Source: Palaemon carinicauda (taxonomy: Eukaryota; Arthropoda; Malacostraca; Decapoda; Palaemonidae). Taken from it: DNA of 64,000 nt. The position numbers and the translations under genes are program-made. Below are positions 32,279 to 41,224 of the stretch, in pieces. Under the pieces are notes generated by a model. It ran no database searches. It saw nothing but the letters and a program-made list of their open reading frames with translations, and was not told where the DNA came from. The first letter of the stretch is position 1, and every line of letters starts with the position of its first letter. The stretch is from positions 20,267,479 through 20,331,478 of the forward strand of contig NC_090743.1 of the NCBI RefSeq assembly GCF_036898095.1. Direction: 5' to 3'.

Positions 32279-32805
32279 GCGCCGACGATCTTCTTGCGCG
32301 CGCAAGCGCCGACGATCTTCTTGCGCGCGCAAGCGCCGACGATCTTCTTGCGCGCGCAAGCGCCGACGATCTTCTTGCGCGCGCAAGCGCCGACGATCTT
32401 CTTGCGCGCGCAAGCGCCGACGATCTTCTTGCGCGCGCAAGCGCCGACGATCTTCTTGCGCGCGCAAGCGCCGACGATCTTCTTGCGCGCGCAAGCGCCG
32501 ACGATCTTCTTGCGCGCGCAAGCGCCGACGATCTTCTTGCGCGCGCAAGCGCCGACGATCTTCTTGCGCGCGCAAGCGCCGACGATCTTCTTGCGCGCGC
32601 AAGCGCCGACGATCTTCTTGCGCGCGCAAGCGCCGACGATCTTCTTGCGCGCGCAAGCGCCGACGATCTTCTTGCGCGCGCAAGCGCCGACGATCTTCTT
32701 GCGCGCGCAAGCGCCGACGATCTTCTTGCGCGCGCAAGCGCCGACGATCTTCTTGCGCGCGCAAGCGCCGACGATCTTCTTGCGCGCGCAAGCGCCGACG
32801 ATCTT
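32279..32805 (+). repeat. 27-bp minisatellite, 19 identical copies plus a partial
   Basis: Unit gcgccgacgatcttcttgcg + cgcgcaa. 19 complete copies at 32279-32791 with no visible variation. Each carries the 14-bp palindrome cttgcgcgcgcaag. As 27 is divisible by 3, each frame gives a 9-residue repeat (e.g. ASADDLLAR, APTIFLRAQ), and all six frames are open. Confidence 0.98.
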
Positions 32806-32878
32806 TCAGCGCCGTGCGCGCTGACATTTTTCATGGGCTCTTCAATCTGATTCCTGCTCACCCTATGATGTCTCGCCC

Positions 32879-33719
32879 GCGCGAGTGTGTTTCCAACAGT
32901 CTCTCACGCGCGAGTGTGTTTCCAACAGTCTCTCACGCGCGAGTGTGTTTCCAACAGTCTCTCACGCGCGAGTGTGTTTCCAACAGTCTCTCACGCGCGA
33001 GTGTGTTTCCAACAGTCTCTCACGCGCGAGTGTGTTTCCAACAGTCTCTCACGCGCGAGTGTGTTTCCAACAGTCTCTCACGCGCGAGTGTGTTTCCAAC
33101 AGTCTCTCACGCGCGAGTGTGTTTCCAACAGTCTCTCACGCGCGAGTGTGTTTCCAACAGTCTCTCACGCGCGAGTGTGTTTCCAACAGTCTCTCACGCG
33201 CGAGTGTGTTTCCAACAGTCTCTCACGCGCGAGTGTGTTTCCAACAGTCTCTCACGCGCGAGTGTGTTTCCAACAGTCTCTCACGCGCGAGTGTGTTTCC
33301 AACAGTCTCTCACGCGCGAGTGTGTTTCCAACAGTCTCTCACGCGCGAGTGTGTTTCCAACAGTCTCTCACGCGCGAGTGTGTTTCCAACAGTCTCTCAC
33401 GCGCGAGTGTGTTTCCAACAGTCTCTCACGCGCGAGTGTGTTTCCAACAGTCTCTCACGCGCGAGTGTGTTTCCAACAGTCTCTCACGCGCGAGTGTGTT
33501 TCCAACAGTCTCTCACGCGCGAGTGTGTTTCCAACAGTCTCTCACGCGCGAGTGTGTTTCCAACAGTCTCTCACGCGCGAGTGTGTTTCCAACAGTCTCT
33601 CACGCGCGAGTGTGTTTCCAACAGTCTCTCACGCGCGAGTGTGTTTCCAACAGTCTCTCACGCGCGAGTGTGTTTCCAACAGTCTCTCACGCGCGAGTGT
33701 GTTTCCAACAGTCTCTCAC
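32879..33719 (+). repeat. 29-bp minisatellite, 29 identical copies
   Basis: Unit gcgcgagtgtgtttccaaca + gtctctcac. Exactly 841 bp = 29 x 29, with no visible variation. Because 29 is not a multiple of 3, each forward frame cycles through all three registers, and all stay open. The reverse strand has a TGA in every unit. Confidence 0.98.
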
Positions 33720-33845
33720 GCGCGACCCCTGTTTTTTTTTTTTCCATCGCGCCAGTGTCTCTCACGCGCGACCCCTGGGTTTTTCCCATCGCGCCAGTGT
33801 CTCTCACGCGCGACCCCTGGGTTTTTCCCATCGCGCCAGCGCTCT
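33720..33845 (+). repeat. 42-46-bp repeat, about 2.8 copies
   Basis: Units at 33720-33765, 33766-33807 and 33808-33840. They share the tctctcacgcgcga edge of the 29-bp unit, followed by cccctgggtttttcccatcg with a ggg-ttttt-ccc stem. Confidence 0.9.
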
Positions 33846-34601
33846 CCCTCTACCAAGGCGAGACCTTCTCCCACCGCACCAATGGGAGAAACCCCACCTC
33901 GAGCAGAAGAATCGTCCCGTGTTAGGGAGAGAAGAGCCCTCAGACTTCTTTGTTGGAGTTACGTATCCCTCCTAGGAGCCTTTGGGGACAGGAGACCTTG
34001 CTGCCAGTTCACGAGGAGGAGAGCAGCATGATTCAGAGCATCACTCCGTGGGAGAGCTTACCAGGGGAGTCTTCTCTTGAGAGAGAGACTAGCCGGCAGG
34101 TGACATTCTCGGCAACAGAGATCCTGAGACAGGAGGAGGTCGCAAAGTGTGCCAAAGAGGCCACTTCGTGGCTGGATGGCTGGCTAGGGTCTCTGGGCAT
34201 CCTGCTGCGACCCGAGGATCTGTCCAAGGAGAGCATCAGGAAAGCCCTAGAGACCTTCCTCCTCTCGGGCACACGTACCATCGAGTTTCTGGCCCACCAA
34301 GTTTCGAACTTGTGGGCAAACTCGATCTTGAAACGACGTGATGCGGTGGCCAAGAGGTTCCACTCAAATGTCCCAGCCGTGGATGCCTGCAAGCTCACAT
34401 ACTTCCATCTTAGGAAAGTGTCTGTTTGAGCCCAAGGATGCGGAACAGGCAGCTGAGAGGTCGAGAAAATCGAACCATGATTCTCTTCTCCAAAGGGCTC
34501 TTACATCTAAGCCCTACAAACCTTCAGCACCTCAACAACCTCGCCAATCCAAGACGATAAAACCAGCAGCGGCAGCAAAGACGAAAGTGTCCAAGCAGTA
34601 G
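33846..34601 (+). pseudogene. DIRS gag-like protein, copy B
   Basis: A stop at 33923-33925 interrupts the same frame upstream. The frame from 33950 contains TEILRQEEVAKCAKEATSWL, LRPEDLSKESIRKALETFLL and TRTIEFLAHQVSNLWAN. A 1-base indel near 34400 shifts coding to the frame ending at 34601 (TSILGKCLFEPKDAEQ, then a Lys/Ala-rich basic tail). Copy C shows that such gags begin with a CPIC-type Cys motif, which is absent here. Confidence 0.82.
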
Positions 34602-34706
34602 CCCATTCCTGGCAAAGACAAGAAGGGCGGAAAGTCCTCCAGGGGAGGCAAGATTCCTAGAAGGAGCGGCCGAGGCCACAAGCACTAGGATTGGCAATCC
34701 CCCTGC

Positions 34707-35800
34707 ATGTCCACCAGTGGGGGGATGCCTGCAAGTTGCGCATTCAGGTGGCAGCAACTCTGGTCCGATTCCTGGACGATCTCCGTGATCGGTCAGGAAT
34801 ATCGCGTCCCGTTCTTAACATCTCTTCCTCCCCTGACAGCGAATCCAGTGGCGTTGAGCTCCTATGCCATGGGATCAGTAAAGGGGCTAGCCCTTCGGGC
34901 AGAATTCGAGACCATGCTCAAGAAGGATGCTCTCCAGGAGGTCGTCGACGGCTCCCCAGGCTCCTTCAGTCAACCCTTTATCGCAAAGAAGGCGTCTGGA
35001 GGCTGGAGACCCGTCATCGACCTCTCATCTCTGAACAAGTTTGTCAAACAAACTCCGTTCAGCATGGAGACAGCAGACACGGTCAGACTTGCAGTGGGAC
35101 CACAAGACTTCATGTGTACACTGGATCTGAAGGACGCGTACTTCCAGATCCAAATTCATCCGTCTTCCAGGAAGTACTTTAGATTCAGCCTAGACAACAA
35201 GATTTACCAGTTCAAGGTGCTGTGTTTCGGTCTCTCCACAGCACCCCAGGTATTCACCAGTGTTTTCACCCTAATATCTTCGTGGGCACACAGGATCGGG
35301 ATCAGTCTCCTCCGCTATCTGGACGACTGGCTGATCCTGGCAGACTCTGAGTCAACTCCTCTTCGACACCGAGACAAGCTTCTGGGACTTTGCCAAGACC
35401 TAAGGATCATGGTAAATCCCGAGAAGTCTTCTCTGCCTCCATCTCAACGACTGGTATATCTAGGCATGATATTGGACACCAATCTCCACAAAGCCTTTCC
35501 AGTAGACAGGATAGCAAGGCTGAGGAGGGTCACAGATCTTTTCCTCAGACGAGAAGAGCTTCCAGCCCAATCGTGGTTACGTCTCCTAGGGCACCTTTCC
35601 TCCTCGGCCCGTCTGGTTCCAAACGGCCGCCTCAGGATGAGATCCCTGCAATGGCGGCTCAAGTCCCGGTGGAATCAAGGCCACGATTCCCTGGACATTC
35701 TGGTCCCTATGGGTCCTGCGGAAGGGATGGACCTTCAGTGGTGGGGGACGGAGGGAAACCTTCGAAAGGGAGTAGATCTTCTCGTCCTCCCCCCCGGATT
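34707..35800 (+). CDS. DIRS reverse transcriptase domain, copy B (open)
   Basis: 397 codons open to 35900; the last 30 or so are read out of frame. RT landmarks: ASGGWRPVIDLSSLN, FMCTLDLKDAYFQIQIHP (motif A Asp), FKVLCFGLSTAPQVF (motif B), LLRYLDDWLILADS (motif C, YLDD), VNPEKSSLPPSQRLVYLG (motif D/E) and the connection region WLRLLGHLSSSARLVPNGRL. It copies element RNA into DNA. A 1-base indel near 35795 (PPGFDAV where PPDLMLFSDAS continues in another frame) separates it from RNase H, so the polyprotein is broken although the RT itself is intact. Confidence 0.88.
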
Positions 35801-36560
35801 TGATGCTGTTTTCGGACGCTTCAAAAGAAGGGTGGGGGGCCCACTTTCTGAACCACAGGATCTCAGGCCTTTGGTCAGAATCAGAAAAGTGCCTCCATAA
35901 ATCTGCTAGAAATGAAGGCCGTATATCTGGCACTTCAACAATTCCAACAGATCCTGGCGGATCACTCTGTGGTGGTCGTGAGCGACAACACCACAGTAGT
36001 GGCTTACATCAATAAGCAGGGAGGTACCTTTTCACAACAGCTATCCCATCTTGCAGTGGAGATACTGAGATGGACTGAAGTCCACTCGATTCCACTATTG
36101 GCTCGCTTCATTCCGGGCAAGAGGAATGTGCTCGCCGGCAGTCTGAGCAGAGCATTGCAGATAGTGAGTACCGAGTGGTCTTTGGATCCGCTAGTAGCCA
36201 ACAAAGTCCTGACTTTGTGGGGTTCCCCGACGGTGGACCTGTTCGCGACAGACTTGAACTCCAAGCTTCCGCTGTACTGTTCCCCAGTCCCGGACCCCAA
36301 GGCACTCTGGCAAGATGCCTTCCAACAACGATGGGACAACATCGACGTTTACGCCTTCCCAACGTTCGGTCTGATGAGAAGGGGGCTCAACAAGACCAGA
36401 CTATCGGTCAACCTGTCAATGACCTTAATAGCTCCGCTATGGCATCATGAGAAGTGGTTCCCGAACCTTCTGCAGCTCCAGACGGAACTCCCGAGAGAAC
36501 TTCCTCCACGACACGAGCTACTCAAACAACCGCACGCCAACATCTTCCACAAAGCCATAG
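35795..36560 (+). pseudogene. DIRS RNase H and linker, copy B
   Basis: LMLFSDASKEGWGAH (first catalytic Asp) is in the 35800 frame. A second shift leads into 35912-36820: EMKAVYLALQQF, VVVVSDNTTVVAYINKQGGT and NVLAGSLSRA. The last motif has Gly where copy A has the catalytic Asp (ADSLSR), so RNase H activity would be impaired. The linker SPTVDLFATDLNSKLPLYCS...VYAFPTFGLMRR follows in the same frame and continues into the recombinase. Confidence 0.85.
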
Positions 36561-37616
36561 CATCGCTTCAGCTTCATGCCTGGAGACTATCCAGCATCTC
36601 CTCACAGAGAGGCTTTTCGCAACAAGTTGCGGAAAGGATGTCTCGACACCTGCGAAAGTCATCTGCCGGGGTCTACCTGGCGAAGTGGAGTGTCTTCTGT
36701 GGTTGGTGTCGTGGAAGGGGTGGTAACTCTCCTCTCGATGCCATTATTCCAACAATAGTGGAGTTTCTTGTATATTTGCGGGAAGAAATGCCCCTTTCGG
36801 TCTCGGCGGTGAAAGGCTAACGCTCAGCCTTAAGCCTGGCCTTCAGGCTGAAAGAAATGGACATTTCTTCCTCGCTGGAACTTTCACTACTCATACGAAG
36901 CTACGAGCTTACGGTCGGAAGTGAGATCACCTCCATGGAACGTGGTTTGTGTCCTCAGGTCTCTTAAGAGACCTCCCTTTGAACCATTATGCCAGGTTTC
37001 TGATAGTCACCTGACTTGGAAGACTGTGTTCCTGCTCGCTCTGGCCTCAGCCAAGCGAGTCGGTGAACTTCATGGTCTCTCGTACGACGTCGCCCGTTCA
37101 AGGGGATGGGGGAGGTAACATCCAGGTTCGTCCCTGAGTTTGTTGCTATGACTCAAAATCCTGGAGTTTCGGACCCACGGTTCGACTCCTTCAGGATTTA
37201 GAGTCTCCGTTCTGTAACAGATGACCTAGACCATCCCCTACTGTGCCCAGTAAGGAGTCTGAGGCTCTATCTTGACAGAACAGCTGCAGGTTGTCCTAGA
37301 GTGCAAACCCTGTTTGTGAGCACACGAAGGACGAAGAGGAGGGTCATGAAGTACACCATCTCAGCTTGCATTCGCAGGGTCATCCACCACTCCCTGAATC
37401 TAGACCCTCCTCTGTCACGTCGCCCTAGAGCACACGATGTCAGAGGCATCGCTACGTCCCTGACATTCAAGAGAAACTTCTCGGTGACGCAGGTTCTACA
37501 AGCTGGATCTGGAAGCGTCAAACGACCGTTCAGCCCACTACCTGCAGGACGTGACCCACAGGAGGCTCGATACGTTCTCTATCGGCCCTGTGGTGGCTAC
37601 ACAACAGCTGGTTTAA
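36561..37616 (+). pseudogene. DIRS tyrosine recombinase, copy B
   Basis: The N-terminal part (AGVYLAKWSVFCGWC, REEMPLSVSAVKG) is in frame with RNase H and stops at 36818-36820, where TAA replaces the TAT of copy A. Later frames hold LASAKRVGELHGLS (first catalytic Arg), SRRPRAHDVRGIA (HxxR) and, after an indel near 37500, AHYLQDVTHRRL (nucleophilic Tyr) ending at VVATQQLV. All catalytic residues survive but in different frames. Confidence 0.85.
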
Positions 37617-38074
37617 CCTCGGGCTCCTTAATGGACAAGTAGCAGAAGGTTGAGGGCATTGTTACCCAGTTTTAGTCTGCATGAATGAAATAGTATGCCT
37701 GGCCCTTACTTTTTTCTTCATCCTCCCCTCTCTTGGGGAAAGCAGCATCCTGGGTTCTCTGCATTGCTGACCTCAAACTACTGCAGGTAAACCATGCTTC
37801 CTTGTGTTCCTAGTATTAAATAATACTGTCGCGTCCCCCATACCCTGACGAGGTGGTATTGGGAACGTCCTAGCCTAGAATTCCATCTAAAAGTCTTCAG
37901 GTCGACTTCCTAGGACGAGTCACACTTCATTCCTAAACACACAAGCTGATGTAGGCCGCACTTGCGAGGTGCAGGAACTCCTTATCTTGAGTGCTACACA
38001 CACTGATTCTGAGTCCCCGGGCAAAGCAAAGCCAGTAAGGCTAAGATTTACCACCCTACCTAAGGGTTAAGTCA

Positions 38075-38172
38075 CCCTATGTAAATAGCGTGGTTTGTAT
38101 TTCGGTTACGGAACAAATGACAAATTCGGAGATAATTTGTATTTTTCCTAACCATACAAACCTTAGCTATTT
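38075..38172 (+). repeat. DIRS internal complementary region, copy B
   Basis: ccctatgtaaatagcgtgg...cggttacggaacaaat equals the reverse complement of the DIRS left end at 23394-23440. Abutting it, atgacaaattcggagataat...aaccatacaaacc equals the reverse complement of this copy's right end (38357-38410). The half-sites overlap at the trinucleotide atg (38117-38119). Confidence 0.88.
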
Positions 38173-38218
38173 GCACATACTTGCCCGCCAGCCCTGTCCC
38201 CCGTGAAGTCCTACCTCT

Positions 38219-38410
38219 AAGCGAAGTAAGTCAGTTCACCGGTGTGTGAGGGGGGGAGGGGTAGCTAGCTACCCCTCCCCCGAGGTGGTAGTTAACCCTC
38301 GTTAATAATCTAATGGCTCGCCATTTCAGCTACGCCGAAAGTAATACCCTATGTCAATAGCTAATGTTTGTATGGTTAGGAAAAATACAAATTATCTCCG
38401 AATTTGTCAT
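38219..38410 (+). repeat. DIRS right inverted terminal repeat, copy B
   Basis: Inverted counterpart of the DIRS left ITR (gttcaccggtg, gtagctagctac, taaccctcgttaa, taatggctcgccatttcagc, gccgaaa, ataccctatg). At its centre is a 30-bp perfect palindrome at 38252-38281 (five G, A, four G, tagc | gcta mirrored). Confidence 0.85.
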
Positions 38411-39639
38411 ATTTTGATGTACAAATTGACACTGATAAATATGATGCCATAGATGTCTTTGGGCAAACTTACTCGTTTTCATTAATTAAAAAAATATGTC
38501 TAAAAATAATAGGGTAGGCCCCCTTGATTAAGTAATGTCTGGTTCAATGTTCTCATTGTAGACTATGCACTGTTTTTGCTTGTAAGATTACTATTCTTTC
38601 TGGACTTGTCTACCTACTTTTGCTACTGCTGACATTTCCAAGGATGCACTTCATTCTGACCACCCAGTGAAGCACAACTGTGTTGTAATCAATACATAAT
38701 TCTTACACAATTGTCTACTACCTAAATTCCATATAGATGTGGCCGTGCAAATTTCAAACTTCTTTTTTACAGTCATATAAATTCCTCATGTCTTTGCTGT
38801 TAACTTTAGTAATTAATTTGTGTGGATTATATTAGTGTGTTTTAAACAATCAGAGATTCATTCTCTTTACTCTGAAAGGTTCATGGCCAGGAAGTTTAAT
38901 ACCCTCCGCTACTGTACGTACCTTTGAGTTCGTATGAAGGTCATGTTTGCAGAATACCTTTTAATTTCAATTCCAGTGCCTGTGGGCACAAGTATTAATT
39001 TTCTGAAAGTAAAATAAATCTAATAAGTTTATATTATAATGTGTAACGTATACATAAGGTAAATATCCCACACCTGCTTTGACCTATACTGTACAATGTG
39101 ATATTGACCTCAAATTGACTCACACTACAAAAGTTGATTCATGAGATTGAATCCCAAGAACTTAAAAATCAGTCCGTTAGCTCTTGAGATTTGTCACAGT
39201 TCTTGTGAGAGGTAGCGGCGGTGGCCATCTTGGAAATATGCCATTTAGAAGAAAATGTGCAGTAGTTGTTATCATCTGGAAATGGTAGCTATAGACTCTA
39301 AGGATCACAAAAATGTATAAACCTCTAAATATTTTCTTTGAAGGGGCTCGATTGACTTTCTTCCTGACTATGTAAGGACTCCAGCTAGACAGAGAAGCAG
39401 TCTTCAGATGGATGTTAGGGAAGAAGAGATGTTGCCATGGTGCTGGCTGGATGTCAAATGAGCTTAGATGGATGGCAGAACTGAAGTGTGTGGGCACTCT
39501 TGTGTCCAGCAGGACTGTCAGTTCAGACGACCTGTCAATTAAAACTAGAAGCTGTTTTGAAGTGGTGAATGTGGCCATTAAATTTGGTATTAAGTCAATA
39601 GAGCGGAGGACTGACTCGGCCACTGTTGGAGGAAGTTGA
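38411..39639. other. Interval without recognised genes
   Basis: AT-rich. Short ORFs near 39177-39639 exist on both strands but show no recognised family. Confidence 0.45.
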
Positions 39640-40012
39640 CATCATGAGGCTCAATTCTACACAGTACTCTTAAAAGTTTTATTCCAGCTGTGACCCTGTT
39701 GTGGAATGATCTTCCTAATCGAGCAGTTGAATCGGTAGAACTTCAAAAGTTCTAACTCGCAGCAAATGTTTTTATGTTGAACAGGCTTACACAAGTCCTT
39801 TTATAGTTTGTTTATCAAATCTTTTAATGTTGTTAATGTTCGTAAAACATTTTATTTTAATTTTTCATTACTTATATTTTTTATTGATTTCTTTATTTCC
39901 TTTCCTCACTGGGATATTCTTCCATGTTGAAGCCCTTGGGCTTATAGCATCTTGTTTTTCTAACTAGGGTTGTAGCTTAGCTAGTAATAATAGTAATAGT
40001 AATAATAATCTG
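39640..40012 (+). mobile_element. LINE 3' UTR copy (ATA-ending family)
   Basis: The plus strand matches, in reverse complement, the 3' UTR of the LINE at 48.08-48.44 kb: catcatgaggctcaat, ttattccagctgtgac, gttgaacaggct, cttgggcttatagcatc and ctagggttgtagctta, ending in (taa/tag)n. Confidence 0.8.
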
Positions 40013-40262
40013 TAATAAGTGGTGAGAAGTGTGTGCATACAAAGAGAGCTGCAGAGATGATAGATTTAGGAACATTGAAGTATTTTATTGCAGAGTTTGG
40101 TTTAAATATAGTTGTTCAGATGGTGCTACAGAGAAGAATAGACTTGATATTTTGACGCGACTAGAAGAATCGGTAGGTGAGCAGTGAAGTCAAGCATGCA
40201 CATTTCAGAGCTGTAGTTGAAATAACAGAATTGTATAATAAACACTATGTAAATTGATAGAA

Positions 40263-40320
40263 CACTATATTTAGCCAAGAAGTTAAACCCTCACTATATT
40301 TAGCCAAGAAGTTAAACCCT
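40263..40320. repeat. 29-bp tandem duplication
   Basis: The unit cactatatttagccaagaag + ttaaaccct occurs at 40263-40291 and 40292-40320, identical. Confidence 0.95.
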
Positions 40321-40589
40321 GAAGTTTCCAGAGAATGAAGGTAGTTTAGTATTGTGACTGTTGTCAGTCCATTGATACTGCTCTAGTGCACAAAGGAGGT
40401 GAATTAAAGTGGTGAAAGGAACTGGCAGTACCTAGCTATTGATGTTACTCGTTACAGACAGATACCGTAATTATCAGTGATTAACTGTTGTCCAGGTCGT
40501 TTCACAATACAGTATGTACGAAAGTTAGAAAAATGCTCAAGAAGTATCTGCGGAGTTGAATATCTTTCTAGAAAGAGGGCTAGTTCAAT

Positions 40590-41060
40590 AACAATTATAG
40601 GATAGTACAGCATTTGGGTAAATTTTTAAGAGACATGTTGTATCGATGGAACATTGTTAGGGTGTTTCTGGCTGCTTATTGACCGGGAGGAAATGGAATA
40701 GTTGAAAGGCACCATAGGACCATAAAGGCTATCGAAGAGGGGCAGAATTAGTCCTATTGACACACTGTTCTGGTACAACATTGCACCAAAGTTTGGACAG
40801 TAGTCTCCAGTGGAGCAGATACCAGCCAAGAAACTTCCTTTCAATTGAGATGTGAGAGGGGAGATGTGGATGAAGTCCCTAGACACCTTTGTACTACTTA
40901 ATGACATAAAAGGGATTGCTAACTCCTAGAACAACATTTCTGTTGGTGGAAGGTCAAGGCATGTGTTGGGTGTGGAGCCAGTTGTAGTTCCAGATTCTCC
41001 ATCTGATGGCTCAAGCAAAATGTCAAGTGATGATTTAGACTCGTAAGAATCGGTGGAACC
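40590..41060 (+). pseudogene. LTR-retrotransposon integrase remnant
   Basis: Near 40680 one frame reads PGGNGIVERHHRTIKAIEE. After a 1-base shift come GRISPIDTLFWYNIAPKFGQ, GEMWMKSLD and NNISVGGRSRHVLGVEPVV. N-G-x-V-E-R-x-H is the third-acidic-residue region of an rve integrase core (Glu present), and the later blocks are C-terminal-domain-like. Probably Gypsy-group but distinct from the element at 15-16 kb. Stops and frameshifts throughout. Confidence 0.65.
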
Positions 41061-41199
41061 ACAAGTAGTGGTCAAAGAGAATCGGTCCATGGAAAAATAG
41101 AAGACCCCTTGTATGGATGGCTGATGATGACCGATTAAATTGTGTATGCTGATTTTGAAGATCAAGAGGGCATGTTTTGTGATTATAAGTAATTTAGAA

Positions 41200-41224
41200 T
41201 TTTTTTTTTTTTTTTTTTTTTTTT
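41200..41224. repeat. Poly-T run
   Basis: A homopolymer of about 24 T; it could be a minus-strand poly-A tail, but no adjoining body is recognised. Confidence 0.85.

Larger units (their letters stand above)
32277..34031 (+). other. 584-codon ORF spanning both minisatellites
   Basis: Starts at an ATG just before the 27-bp array and runs through the 29-bp array into unique sequence. The product would be an Arg/Ser repeat (RRSSCARKR) followed by a 29-residue repeat (RECVSNSLSRASV...). Openness follows from the repeat units lacking stops, and the ORF is not in the DIRS gag frame that begins near 33950. Probably not a real gene. Confidence 0.25.
33846..38410 (+). mobile_element. DIRS1-like retrotransposon, copy B
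   Basis: The best-preserved DIRS copy: gag C-terminal half, an uninterrupted RT, RNase H joined in one frame with the recombinase N-terminus, recombinase C-terminus, 3' UTR, internal complementary region and right ITR ending gaatttgtcat (38410). No left ITR is found upstream; the minisatellite block occupies its place. Confidence 0.92.

Noticed and set aside
32267..32861. Minus-strand ORFs of 186-196 codons over the 27-bp array
   Set aside because: Shadows of the same repeat; all six frames are open by construction.
32879..33719. CRISPR-like array (29-bp repeats)
   Set aside because: Repeats are directly contiguous with no spacers, the setting is eukaryotic and no cas-like genes occur; it is a minisatellite.
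32277..34031. A real 584-residue Arg/Ser-rich protein
   Set aside because: Openness is produced by stop-free repeat units in all forward frames, and the ORF is not in frame with the DIRS gag core that follows.
38119..38410. Independent MITE or foldback element after DIRS B
   Set aside because: It has its own inverted ends, but the same block follows the recombinase in copies A, D1 and D2, and its inner part is the inverted DIRS left ITR. It is better explained as internal complementary region plus right ITR.
39177..39639. Overlapping ORFs on both strands (148 and 75 codons)
   Set aside because: No family recognised, no splice context, and neither strand shows conserved-looking motifs; probably chance.
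40626..41165. Minus-strand ORFs (93 and 79 codons)
   Set aside because: Antisense to a recognisable LTR-element integrase remnant on the plus strand.
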